From NCBI GenBank assembly GCA_900540255.1, contig UQFE01000007.1, forward strand, positions 1-64,000: a DNA stretch of 64,000 bases, in the 5' to 3' direction. Within the stretch, counting starts at the first letter, position 1. The number at the start of each line of letters is the position of its first letter. Shown here in pieces: positions 54,478 to 63,150 of the stretch. The stretch comes from an uncultured Clostridium sp. (GTDB taxonomy: Bacteria; Bacillota; Clostridia; Clostridiales; Clostridiaceae). The notes below the pieces were generated by a model that was not told where the DNA came from, searched no databases, and worked only from the letters and a program-made list of their open reading frames with translations. The position numbers and the translations under genes were made by a program.

Positions 54478-55302
54478 TTATCTATTTCTTTTAAAATAAT
54501 ACTCTACATCTCCATAAGATTTAATTTTATCTACATTGATTTTTGATATTTCTTCTAAAAGATATTCATTTACTAAATTTATATCATTTTTATCTATATC
54601 ATCTTCAAATTGATATTTAAATAGTTCTATTGAAGCTTCTTGTGCTATATAAAAAGATAAAGTAGAAATTAAAACTGATTGAATAATTTCACTTTTATTA
54701 TTGCATATACCAATACTACTTGCTAAAACTCCTGTATATATATTATCTATATACTCTTCATCATTAAAATACTTATTTTTATTTTTTATATAAAACTCAC
54801 TATATCCATCAGTTATATAATATTTTTTATCTTTAATAATCAATATACAGTCATTTGTTTTTGCAAAATTTCTATAATTAAAATTTTTATTTTTTTCATT
54901 ATCTTCAAGTGCTATTAATGAATTTATTTCTTCTTTAGTTCCCTTTAAAATATTAATATTATACCTATTAATTAAGCTAAATGCTAAATTTCTTTTGTAT
55001 ATTATTTCATCTATTCCTTTGGCTTCTAATAATACTACCCCTTTTTTATTTATAGCTATTAACTTTTTTTCTATATCTATAATATTCTTATCTCTTATTT
55101 CATCTAAAAAAATCAATAATGTATTTATATTTTTAAATTCATCATTGTCTTTATCCAATTTAGATTTTACCTTTCCATTATAATATATTATTCCCCTGCT
55201 TAAATCACTTAATCTTTCAATTCCACAAGAACAATATACAAGAGGCAGCTTTTTCTTTAGCAAGTCTAAAACATTTTTTATAGACTCCTCACTAAGCCTC
55301 AT
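54478..55302 (-). CDS. degenerate hydroxyethylthiazole kinase (ThiM)-like protein
   Basis: The 274-residue protein is collinear with ThiM (about 272 residues). LPLVYCSCGIERLSDLSRG matches the ThiM N-terminal PLVHCITN..T...ANG region. LLEAKGIDEI stands where DPVGAGA should be, INILKGTKEEINSL fits IRGN.SEI, and IYTGVLASSIG stands where the catalytic GxGC motif should be. The catalytic Cys and the glycine-rich anion hole are thus lost, so kinase activity is unlikely. No thiamine gene is nearby. It may be a pseudoenzyme with a new role or a decaying paralogue, though the frame is intact. Assignment by eye; no alignment was run. Confidence 0.6.
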   Translation of the reverse strand: MRLSEESIKNVLDLLKKKLPLVYCSCGIERLSDLSRGIIYYNGKVKSKLDKDNDEFKNINTLLIFLDEIRDKNIIDIEKKLIAINKKGVVLLEAKGIDEIIYKRNLAFSLINRYNINILKGTKEEINSLIALEDNEKNKNFNYRNFAKTNDCILIIKDKKYYITDGYSEFYIKNKNKYFNDEEYIDNIYTGVLASSIGICNNKSEIIQSVLISTLSFYIAQEASIELFKYQFEDDIDKNDINLVNEYLLEEISKINVDKIKSYGDVEYYFKRNR

Positions 55303-55355
55303 ATTATTTTCCTCACTTTATTATCTATAGTGCACGCTTGCCTAATAACATATTA

Positions 55356-55365
55356 TTCGACAAAA
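55356..55365 (-). promoter_or_regulatory. candidate Spo0A box upstream of the ThiM-like gene
   Basis: TTTTGTCGAA on the minus strand is an exact match to the 0A-box core. It lies about 55 bases before the start codon. A single match of this size can arise by chance. Confidence 0.4.
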
Positions 55366-55389
55366 TCTATATTGTTACAACGAGATTTT

Positions 55390-55520
55390 TTAGTTTCAAG
55401 TGATAAGTTAAGGAAAAAACTCCTTACGGAGTTTCTTAAAATATATCTTTTTAAAATTCAGCATCAGCTGAATTTTTTCCTCAAACTTGTCACTTATCAC
55501 TTGCCACTTACCACTTGCTA
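55390..55520. repeat. repeat family B, copy 6
   Basis: TAGTTTCAAGTGATAAGTTAAG leads into GAAACTCC-TTAC-GGAGTTTC-like and AATTCAGC-ATCA-GCTGAATT hairpins, then CTCAAACTTGTCACTTATCAC. The right end runs into the TAG stop codon of sdaAA (55518-55520). Confidence 0.85.
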
Positions 55521-56396
55521 TTCTTCTCCAAATACCTTTTTTCTTAGCTCTAATCCAGACTTTGTTACTGCAACTCCCCCTAGAGCCGTTTCTCTTAATG
55601 ATGATGGAAGACTCTTACCTACCTTGTACATTGCAGAAACAGTATCATCAAAGGTTATTTTACTGCTTACTCCAGCCATAACCATATCTGCTGTACAAAG
55701 AGCACTTATAGCTCCTGCTGCATTTCTTTTTGCACATGGTATTTCAACAAGTCCTGCAACTGGATCACAAACAAGACCTAATACATTTTTAATAACTATA
55801 GCTGCTGCATCTAAACTCATTTTAGGCGTTCCACCCATCATTTCAACTACTGCTGCAGCTCCCATAGCTGCTGCTGAACCACATTCGGCTTGACAACCAC
55901 CTTCAGCCCCAGATAATGTAGCATTCATTCCAATTATCATACCAACTGCTGCTGAAGCAAATAATGCATCAATAAGTTCTTCATCACTTTTACCTAACTT
56001 TTCTCCAGCTGATAAAATTACTGCTGGTAAAATACCACAAGAACCAGCTGTTGGACAAGCTACTATTCTTCCCATTGAAGCATTTACTTCTGATGAAGAT
56101 AAAGCCATTGCCATTGCTTTTACTGTGATATCTCCTGTTAATGTATTTCCTTTTTCTAAATATTTTTGAACTCTATATCCATCTCCACCAATAAGTCCAC
56201 TTAAAGAGTTAACTTGCTTTTCTCTCCCTTCTGTAGCTCCTTCTTTCATGACTTTTAGATTTTTAGCCATTTTCTTATATACTTCTTCTCGAGATAATTC
56301 TCTATCTCTCATTTCTATTCTTATAGCATATTCACTTAATGATATGCTTTCTTCTTCACAAATCTTTAATAATTCTTCACCTGTTCTTGCTAACAT
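55518..56396 (-). CDS. sdaAA: L-serine dehydratase, alpha subunit
   Basis: This is the iron-sulfur subunit that converts serine to pyruvate and ammonia. The 292 residues contain the cluster and active-site cysteines in CPTAGSCGILP (about 113-123), GGCQAECGSAAAMG and VCDPVAGLVEIPC (about 210-222). It follows sdaAB by seven bases and forms a heterodimer with it. The stop codon lies in the terminus of a family B repeat. Confidence 0.95.
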   Translation of the reverse strand: MLARTGEELLKICEEESISLSEYAIRIEMRDRELSREEVYKKMAKNLKVMKEGATEGREKQVNSLSGLIGGDGYRVQKYLEKGNTLTGDITVKAMAMALSSSEVNASMGRIVACPTAGSCGILPAVILSAGEKLGKSDEELIDALFASAAVGMIIGMNATLSGAEGGCQAECGSAAAMGAAAVVEMMGGTPKMSLDAAAIVIKNVLGLVCDPVAGLVEIPCAKRNAAGAISALCTADMVMAGVSSKITFDDTVSAMYKVGKSLPSSLRETALGGVAVTKSGLELRKKVFGEE

Positions 56397-56403
56397 TCTA
56401 TCC

Positions 56404-57075
56404 TTACTCCTTAATTGGATTAATCATTATTACCTTATTTATTCCTTCTATAGCCTTTATATTTCCTATTATTTCAGCTGTAATTTCATGGTCAACTTCA
56501 AATACCATTGTTGCATTCTTACCTTTTTGATTTCTAAACACCTTCATAAATGCTATATTTATATCATTATCATAAAGAATTGATGCCACTTTAGATAATA
56601 CTCCAGGAACATCTCTATTTGAAACAATTACTGTTGGATATGCCCCAGTAAAATTAACAGCATTTCCATTAACCGATGTAACTTCTATGCTTCCTCCACC
56701 TATTGATGAACCTATTAATTCATAATTACCTTCTTTTCCTTTTATAATAAATTCAACTGTATTTGGATGAACATCACCTAAATCAGCTTCCTTAAAACCT
56801 ATCTTTAATCCTAATTCCCTAGCTATTTCTAAAGAATCCCTAAGTCTTAAATCACTTGGCTCCATCCCTAATATTCCAGCAACTAATGCTCTATCAGTTC
56901 CATGACCTTTATAAGTTTTAGCAAATGAACCATGTAAATAAAATGTTACTTCCTCAATATCTGCTCCTGCAATAGCTCTAGCAACTTTTCCTAATCTTGC
57001 TGCTCCTGCAGTATGAGAAGAAGATGGTCCAACCATTATAGGTCCTAATATATCAAAAACACCTACACTTTTCAT
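56404..57075 (-). CDS. sdaAB: L-serine dehydratase, beta subunit
   Basis: This is the partner of the alpha subunit, with 223 residues. FDILGPIMVGPSSSHTAGAARLGK (about 6-29) is the family hallmark, and a C-terminal ACT domain (about 145-220) probably binds serine. I choose the ATG at 57075, six bases after GGAG; the ATG at 57087 would contain that site. Confidence 0.94.
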   Translation of the reverse strand: MKSVGVFDILGPIMVGPSSSHTAGAARLGKVARAIAGADIEEVTFYLHGSFAKTYKGHGTDRALVAGILGMEPSDLRLRDSLEIARELGLKIGFKEADLGDVHPNTVEFIIKGKEGNYELIGSSIGGGSIEVTSVNGNAVNFTGAYPTVIVSNRDVPGVLSKVASILYDNDINIAFMKVFRNQKGKNATMVFEVDHEITAEIIGNIKAIEGINKVIMINPIKE

Positions 57076-57118
57076 ATTTCTCTCCATTTTGTTATGTAAA
57101 TTTTATAATTTTATTTTG

Positions 57119-57147
57119 CTAAGGATTCTAATAAATAGAATCCTTAG
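57119..57147 (-). terminator. hairpin after the uridine-kinase-like gene
   Basis: CTAAGGATTCT / AGAATCCTTAG is a perfect 11-bp stem shortly after the stop codon. The following T-run is poor, so it may only partly terminate. Confidence 0.6.
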
Positions 57148-57157
57148 TATACTTATC

Positions 57158-58654
57158 TTAATACTTGTAAAAAATACTTCCTCCAACAAATTCTCTCAAT
57201 ATAGAATTTTCTGGTACAATGTCTATATCTATTTCTCTAAAAAACCCCAAAAACACTTTTAATCTATTAGCCTCTTCATAAACGCTACTATCTTCTTTAA
57301 CCTTTTCAAGCTCCTTTAATGCATATTTCTTTAAAACACATAATTCATAAACTAAAGTTGAATTAAACATAATATCAGCTTCTTCTTGATAAACAAAGAT
57401 ATTTTTTTCTTCCCCTCTTTTAATTTTATGCCACATTTTTAATGTATCTTCTGCTCCATGCCCCCTTGATAACTGATCTCTAACTATTCTTCTAACTCTT
57501 CTTACATCAGTGGTTGTAATTCTATTATGATTATCTAAATTTAATTGAGTTAATGCAGAAATATAAATTTTAAACTTATACTTTTCATCAATATGTGATG
57601 TTAATATTGGATTTAATCCATGAATACCCTCAACTATAATAACACCATTTTTGGGCAACTTAACTTTTTTACCTGTCCACTCTCTTTCTCCCTTAATGAA
57701 ATTAAATTGTGGTACTTCAACTTTTTCCCCTTGTAAAATTAAATTTAAGTGTTTATTAAATAAATTTATATCTACAGATTGTATAGTTTCAAAATCATAT
57801 TCACCATTTTCATCTACTGGTGTTTGATCTCTATTAACAAAATAATCATCTAAAGAAATTGGAATTGGCATAATTCCATTTACTCTTAATTGAATTCCAA
57901 GTCTATTTGCAAATGTAGTTTTTCCTGAAGAACTTGGTCCTGAAATTAATACTAATTTAACCTCCTTTCTTTCAGAAATCTTATCTGCAATTTCTGCAAT
58001 CTTCTTTTCATGAAGAGCTTCTGAAATCATAATTAAATTAACTAATTCACCTTCGTCAAATTTTTTATTAAGTGAGCCTACATTTCCAACTTCTAAAATA
58101 TCTAACCATTTTTCATTTTCTCTAAATACATTTCTAATTTTTCTTTGTTCAACAAACTCTGATAAAGTAAACTTTTCATATTCAGTAGGTCGTCTTAAAA
58201 TAAATCCATTTTCATAATCAATTAAATCAAAGCCTTTTATTTCACTAGTTCTTTCATTCATTGGCCCATAAAAATAATCATATCTTCCATCTAATTCATA
58301 TAATTCTATTTCCTTTAAATCTATTTGATTAAGTAAAAGAACTTTATCTTCCATATTGTATGACTTAAAAATTTCAATAGCCTTTTCCCTTGTAACCTTT
58401 ACTTTATTTATTGGTAAGTCTCTTTTTATTAATTCCTGCATTTTATCCTTTATTTTCTTTATGTCATTTTTGTCTAATGGTTTTTCCTTAAAAACTTCAC
58501 CAAAAATACCTTTTCCAATACTATGTTGAATTGTAATCTTAGAATTTGGATATAAATCTAAAGTTGCTTTAATAAATATAAATTGCAATGTCCTTGTATA
58601 TTTTTTTTCAACTTTATCATCTCTTTTTACTTTTAAATCACTCTTTTCCTTCAT
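57158..58654 (-). CDS. uridine kinase-like nucleoside kinase with ThrRS-like N-terminal part
   Basis: This is a 498-residue protein. The N-terminal 210 residues resemble the second additional domain of threonyl-tRNA synthetase (HSIGKGIFGEV, about 44-54). The C-terminal half is a phosphoribulokinase/uridine-kinase domain with the P-loop GPSSSGKTT (239-247), SLDDYFVNRDQTP and VEGIHGLNP. Clostridia often carry this fusion. Phosphorylation of a nucleoside is likely; the role of the synthetase-like part is unknown. Confidence 0.85.
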   Translation of the reverse strand: MKEKSDLKVKRDDKVEKKYTRTLQFIFIKATLDLYPNSKITIQHSIGKGIFGEVFKEKPLDKNDIKKIKDKMQELIKRDLPINKVKVTREKAIEIFKSYNMEDKVLLLNQIDLKEIELYELDGRYDYFYGPMNERTSEIKGFDLIDYENGFILRRPTEYEKFTLSEFVEQRKIRNVFRENEKWLDILEVGNVGSLNKKFDEGELVNLIMISEALHEKKIAEIADKISERKEVKLVLISGPSSSGKTTFANRLGIQLRVNGIMPIPISLDDYFVNRDQTPVDENGEYDFETIQSVDINLFNKHLNLILQGEKVEVPQFNFIKGEREWTGKKVKLPKNGVIIVEGIHGLNPILTSHIDEKYKFKIYISALTQLNLDNHNRITTTDVRRVRRIVRDQLSRGHGAEDTLKMWHKIKRGEEKNIFVYQEEADIMFNSTLVYELCVLKKYALKELEKVKEDSSVYEEANRLKVFLGFFREIDIDIVPENSILREFVGGSIFYKY

Positions 58655-58878
58655 ACCTAATCACCTATCTAAACTCTTATAATATTATTTTAAATTTAAA
58701 AATATTTTTACCTACATTAAACTAATATTTTATACTTTATTATAAAATTTAGCAGCTTATTTATCCTTTTTATTAATAGCCCTATACTTTTATTATATAC
58801 CTATCATCAAAATATTCTATTATTTTTTCTGAATAAAAGCATTTTATTTACAAATACTTTTACTAGAGGTGATTTAAT
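58655..58878. promoter_or_regulatory. divergent intergenic region
   Basis: It holds the starts of two divergent genes in very AT-rich DNA. A TGAATA near 58829 resembles the -35 of forespore promoters, but no matching -10 was found, so I do not assign a sigma factor. Confidence 0.25.
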
Positions 58879-59664
58879 ATGTTTATTGTCTTAATTAGAA
58901 CAATTTTTTTATATTTCTTAGTAATACTTGTAATGAGATTAATGGGTAAAAGACAAATTGGTGAATTACAACCATATGAATTTGTAATAACAATAATGAT
59001 TTCTGATCTTGCTGCTTTACCAATGCAAGATACCCGATTGCCTTTAATTCTTGGAATTATTCCTATAATAACTTTATTATTTATAAAAACCATATTAACT
59101 CAATTACAACTCAAAAGTCAGTTTACAAGAAAAATATTAGAAGGTGAACCTTGCATTTTAGTATGTAGAGGAAAAATAAATTATGAAGCATTAAAAAAAC
59201 AACAAATTAATTTAGATGAACTTATGGAAGAATTAAGATTGGCAGGTTATTTTGATTTAAATGATATTGAGTATGCAATTTTAGAAAATAATGGGCAATT
59301 ATCTTTTTTAACTTCTCAAAGTAGTTCGGGTGGTGGTTCATGTTATACTTCTTGTAGTTCAAATACTCAACCACTATCATCAACAAGCACTAACTCTTCT
59401 TCTCAAAATACTTTCTCTTCAAATGATAATGCTTCAAAAAATAAGACTTCAAAAGTGCCTAAACTTCCAATTATATATGTTTTAGATGGCCATGTTAATA
59501 AAAATGCTTTAACAACTAGTGGTAAAAATAAAGTATGGATTGAGCATGAATTAAAAAAACATCACATAAACTCAATAAAAGATGTATTAATTGCCATGAC
59601 AGATACTGAAGGAAAATTTTATTATCAACTTTATGATAAAAACAAAAATAAGAAAGGAGCTTAA
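58879..59664 (+). CDS. DUF421 (YetF-like) membrane protein with Ser/Asn-rich insert
   Basis: This 261-residue protein has three N-terminal membrane helices (about 3-22, 33-50 and 57-75), with MRLMGKRQIGELQPYEFVITI as the family signature in and after the first helix. The cytoplasmic DUF421 domain (about 85-145) includes LDELMEELRLAGYFDLNDIEYAILE. A Ser/Asn/Thr-rich segment (about 150-195) interrupts it before the second half. Some DUF421 proteins sit in the spore inner membrane; a spore role is only inferred here. The next gene follows after two bases. Confidence 0.85.
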   Translation: MFIVLIRTIFLYFLVILVMRLMGKRQIGELQPYEFVITIMISDLAALPMQDTRLPLILGIIPIITLLFIKTILTQLQLKSQFTRKILEGEPCILVCRGKINYEALKKQQINLDELMEELRLAGYFDLNDIEYAILENNGQLSFLTSQSSSGGGSCYTSCSSNTQPLSSTSTNSSSQNTFSSNDNASKNKTSKVPKLPIIYVLDGHVNKNALTTSGKNKVWIEHELKKHHINSIKDVLIAMTDTEGKFYYQLYDKNKNKKGA

Positions 59665-59666
59665 AA

Positions 59667-60047
59667 ATGAAAAATTCATTATTTTCTATTTTTCTTTTTA
59701 TAATATTATTAGGATTTTTAACTTATACTGATATTAGTTTTAAAAATCTTTGCTCCGAAGTTATATTAAAGTGCGAAGAAATGGAAAAAAATATAGACTC
59801 TTTATCTAAAGAAGAAAACTTTGAAAAAGCAATGGATATATATAATTTAATTGAAGATAAAGGTAAACTTGCTGCAATATATGTAAATCATCTTGATTAT
59901 GACGTAATGCTAAACGAAGCATTAAAATTAACTGTTTATATTGAAAGAGATGATTACGGTGAATCAGATGCTTCTTTGCATCTCTTAAAATCTAGCACAG
60001 AACATATGAAAGAATTACAAGTTCCAAATATAGAAAATATTTTTTAA
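59667..60047 (+). CDS. DUF4363-like small membrane protein
   Basis: This is a 126-residue protein with one N-terminal hydrophobic helix (about 4-23) that may be a signal anchor, followed by an extracytoplasmic helical domain. Its pairing with DUF421 genes is common in clostridia. It starts two bases after the DUF421 stop codon, after a site AAGGAGC inside that gene. The function is unknown. Confidence 0.7.
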   Translation: MKNSLFSIFLFIILLGFLTYTDISFKNLCSEVILKCEEMEKNIDSLSKEENFEKAMDIYNLIEDKGKLAAIYVNHLDYDVMLNEALKLTVYIERDDYGESDASLHLLKSSTEHMKELQVPNIENIF

Positions 60048-60133
60048 TAAATTTATACAACTAATTATATTTATGCATTTATATAGCACTTTTTTTGCAT
60101 AAACACATTTTTTATACAAGACCTCAAAAAATT

Positions 60134-60171
60134 ATTGCATAATTATACACGCTTGTGTATAATTATAAACA
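60134..60171 (+). promoter_or_regulatory. argG promoter covered by two ARG boxes
   Basis: The -35 TTGCAT (60135-60140) and -10 TATAAT (60158-60163) have a 17-base spacer. ATTGCATAATTATACACG (60134-60151) fits the ArgR box core TGNATWWWWATNCA exactly. TGTGTATAATTATAAACA (60154-60171) fits all but one core base. The gap of two bases is usual for ArgR. Bound ArgR would cover the promoter. Confidence 0.8.
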
Positions 60172-60222
60172 TCAAGAAACTATTCCATTTTATGTATTAA
60201 AATAAAAATATAGGAAACAAAA

Positions 60223-60499
60223 GCTAGTTAGTAGTTAGTAGTTAAGGATGAAACTTTAAATCAGTGACAAGTGATAAGTGGCAAGTTATTAGTGATAAGT
60301 GGCAAGTGACAAGTGGCAAGTTAAGGATGAAACTCCTAGGGGAGTTTCTAAAAAATAAATCAAAGAAATTCCCCAAGGAATTTCAACATCAACTACTAAC
60401 TACTAACTAAAAACTATAAACTATAAAAGTGGTTTCTGAAAATATATTTTTAAATTCAGCCTAAGCTGAATTTATACCTAAACTTATCATTTGAAACTA
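60223..60499. repeat. repeat family B, copy 7 (compound, 277 bp)
   Basis: It holds TAGTTAGTAGTTAGTAG, runs of AAGTGATAAGTGGCAAGTG heptads, a GAAACTCCTAGGGGAGTTTC hairpin, AACTACTAACTACTAAC, and the AATTCAGC-CTAA-GCTGAATT hairpin, ending ATCATTTGAAACTA. It fills most of the argG leader between promoter and gene. Confidence 0.85.
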
Positions 60500-60524
60500 A
60501 GTAAAAAAAGGGGGCTTTTTATAT

Positions 60525-61748
60525 ATGAAAAAATTTAATAAGGTTGTTTTGGCTTATTCAGGAGGATTAGACACATCAATTATAATCTCATGGCTTAAGG
60601 AAACTTATGGTTGTGAAGTTATTGCTGTAGTTGGCAATGTTGGACAAACTGATGAATTAGAAGGATTAGAAGAAAAGGCATTAAAAACTGGAGCATCAAA
60701 AATTTATATTGAAGATTTAACAAAGGAATTTGTTTATGATTATATCTTCCCTACCCTTCAAGCTGGAGCTGTATACGAGGGAAAATATTTATTAGGAACT
60801 TCTTTTGCTAGACCTTTAATTGGAAAGAGACTTGTTGAAATTGCAAAAAAGGAAGGGGCAGATGCAATTTGTCATGGCTGTACTGGTAAAGGAAATGACC
60901 AAGTTCGTTTTGAACTTGCAGTTAAAAACTTTGCACCTGAAATACCTATTATAGCACCATGGAGAATTTGGAATATAAAATCTCGTGAAGAAGAAATTAA
61001 ATATGCATTAGATCGAGAAATACCAATAAAAATAACTTATGAAACTAATTATAGTAAAGATAAAAATCTTTGGCACTTAAGCCATGAAGGATTAGATTTA
61101 GAATTTCCTGAAAATGAACCTAAATATGATAAGATATTAGAAATGTGTAAAACATTAGAAGATGCTCCTGATACTGCAACTTATATAACCTTAAGCTTTG
61201 AAAAGGGTATTCCTGTTGCACTTAATAGAATAAAAATGGATGGGGTCTCATTAATTCAAGAATTAAATAAAATAGGTGGAGAAAATGCCATTGGTATTAT
61301 GGATATGGTAGAAAATAGACTTGTTGGAATGAAATCAAGAGGTGTTTACGAAACTCCAGGTGGTACTATACTTTATAAGGCTCATGCTGATTTAGAGGAA
61401 ATTTGTTTAGATAAAACAACTCATCATTTTAAACAATCAATTGCCTTAAAATTTGCTGATTTAGTTTATAATGGTGAATGGTTTACTCCACTTAGAGAAA
61501 GTCTTTCTGCTTTTGTTTCTAAAACTCAAGAAACTGTTACAGGTGATATTAAGCTTAAACTATATAAAGGCAATATTGTTAATGCCGGAATGAACTCTCC
61601 TTACTCTTTATACAGCGAAGAATATGCTACTTTCGGTGAAGATGGCGTATACAATCAAAAGGATTCAGAAGGATTTATAAATCTTTATGGTTTACCAACA
61701 ATAGTAAACTCAAAGATGAAAGAATCTTTAAAGAATAAGGATAAATAA
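60525..61748 (+). CDS. argG: argininosuccinate synthase
   Basis: This joins citrulline and aspartate with ATP. The 407 residues start [14 protein letters not shown] with the PP-loop motif. [11 protein letters not shown] (about 125-135) and SREEEIKYA (about 162-170) are typical. A GGGGGC site precedes the ATG. It leads argGHC and is under the double ARG box. Confidence 0.97.
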   Translation: MKKFNKVVLAYSGGLDTSIIISWLKETYGCEVIAVVGNVGQTDELEGLEEKALKTGASKIYIEDLTKEFVYDYIFPTLQAGAVYEGKYLLGTSFARPLIGKRLVEIAKKEGADAICHGCTGKGNDQVRFELAVKNFAPEIPIIAPWRIWNIKSREEEIKYALDREIPIKITYETNYSKDKNLWHLSHEGLDLEFPENEPKYDKILEMCKTLEDAPDTATYITLSFEKGIPVALNRIKMDGVSLIQELNKIGGENAIGIMDMVENRLVGMKSRGVYETPGGTILYKAHADLEEICLDKTTHHFKQSIALKFADLVYNGEWFTPLRESLSAFVSKTQETVTGDIKLKLYKGNIVNAGMNSPYSLYSEEYATFGEDGVYNQKDSEGFINLYGLPTIVNSKMKESLKNKDK

Positions 61749-61749
61749 A

Positions 61750-63150
61750 ATGAAACTTTGGGGTGGAAGATTTACAGAGGGAGTTAATGAGTTAGTTAAT
61801 ACCTTTAACTCCTCTATTTCAATTGATTCAAGAATGTATAAAGAAGATATTGAGGGTAGCCTTGCTCATGTTAAAATGTTAGGAAAGCAAGGAATTATCC
61901 CTCTTAAGGATAGTAAAAAAATAGTTGAAGGCTTAAAAGAAATATTAATTAGAATTGATAATGGAACTATACAAATAGATAAAGATGCTGAAGATATCCA
62001 TAGTTTTATTGAAAGTATCTTGACTTATTACATTGGTGATGAAGGTAAAAAACTTCATACTGGAAGAAGCAGAAATGACCAAGTTACCTTAGATACAAAA
62101 TTATACTTAAAAAAATATTTAAAAACTATACTTCAAGAAGTTTTAAATCTTAATGAAACATTCTTAGAAAAAGTAAAAGATAATATAACTACAATAATGC
62201 CAGGATATACTCATATGCAGAAAGCTCAGCCAATTACCTTTGCCCACCATTTATTAGCTTATTGTGAAATGTTTAAAAGAGATATAGGCAGACTTTTTGA
62301 TTGTTATAAAAGACTTGATGAAATGCCACTTGGAAGTGGAGCTTTAGCAACATCTACATATCCAATTGATAGAGACTTTGTTGCATCAGAACTTGGATTT
62401 TCTAAAATTACTCTTAATAGTTTAGATTCTGTTTCTGATAGAGATTATGCAATTGAATCTCTTTCTGTACTTTCTTTAATAATGATGCATTTATCAAGAT
62501 TTTCTGAAGAAATTATTCTTTGGTGTACTGGTGAATTTAATTTTATCGAATTAGATGATAGCTATAGTACAGGAAGTAGTATAATGCCTCAAAAGAAAAA
62601 TCCAGATGTTGCAGAATTAGTTCGTGGAAAATGTCCAAGAGTTTATGGAGATTTAATGACATTACTTACTGTAATGAAAGGACTTCCACTTGCTTATAAT
62701 AAGGATATGCAAGAAGATAAAGAAGCATTATTTGATGGATTAGATACTACTCTCCTTTCACTTCAAACTTTCAATGGAATGATAAAAACAATGAAAGTTA
62801 AAAAAGATAATATGAAAAAATCTGCTTCTGGTGGATTTACTAATGCTACTGATGTTGCTGATTATCTTGTAAAGAAAGGTATGCCATTTAGAAATGCTCA
62901 TGAAGTTGTTGGTAAAATTGTTCTTTATTGCATAGATAACGATATTGCTATAGATGATTTAACACTTGAAGAATTTAATAAATTTTCTTCTATCTTCGAA
63001 GAAGACATATATAATGCAATTGATTTATTAACTTGTGTTGAAGAAAGAAGCGTTATTGGAGGTCCAAGTTCCTCATCAGTGAAAATACAAATTGAAATTT
63101 TAGAAAAATTTATTAAAACAAACAAGGAGAATTTATCATGTTTAAAGTAG
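61750..63150 (+). CDS. argH: argininosuccinate lyase
   Basis: This splits argininosuccinate into arginine and fumarate. The 466 residues start [10 protein letters not shown]. They contain [10 protein letters not shown] (about 108-117), [11 protein letters not shown] and the fumarase signature [12 protein letters not shown] (about 276-287). It starts two bases after argG and its end overlaps argC by 13 bases. Confidence 0.97.
   Translation: MKLWGGRFTEGVNELVNTFNSSISIDSRMYKEDIEGSLAHVKMLGKQGIIPLKDSKKIVEGLKEILIRIDNGTIQIDKDAEDIHSFIESILTYYIGDEGKKLHTGRSRNDQVTLDTKLYLKKYLKTILQEVLNLNETFLEKVKDNITTIMPGYTHMQKAQPITFAHHLLAYCEMFKRDIGRLFDCYKRLDEMPLGSGALATSTYPIDRDFVASELGFSKITLNSLDSVSDRDYAIESLSVLSLIMMHLSRFSEEIILWCTGEFNFIELDDSYSTGSSIMPQKKNPDVAELVRGKCPRVYGDLMTLLTVMKGLPLAYNKDMQEDKEALFDGLDTTLLSLQTFNGMIKTMKVKKDNMKKSASGGFTNATDVADYLVKKGMPFRNAHEVVGKIVLYCIDNDIAIDDLTLEEFNKFSSIFEEDIYNAIDLLTCVEERSVIGGPSSSSVKIQIEILEKFIKTNKENLSCLK

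Noticed and set aside
58829..58860. A forespore sigma-G promoter for the DUF421 gene
   Set aside because: TGAATA fits a -35 box, but no CATNNTA-like -10 lies at the right distance.
60223..60499. A CRISPR-like or VNTR array from the repeated AAGTGGC/TAGTTAG heptads
   Set aside because: The repeats are too short and irregular, have no spacers, and are part of the dispersed family B element.
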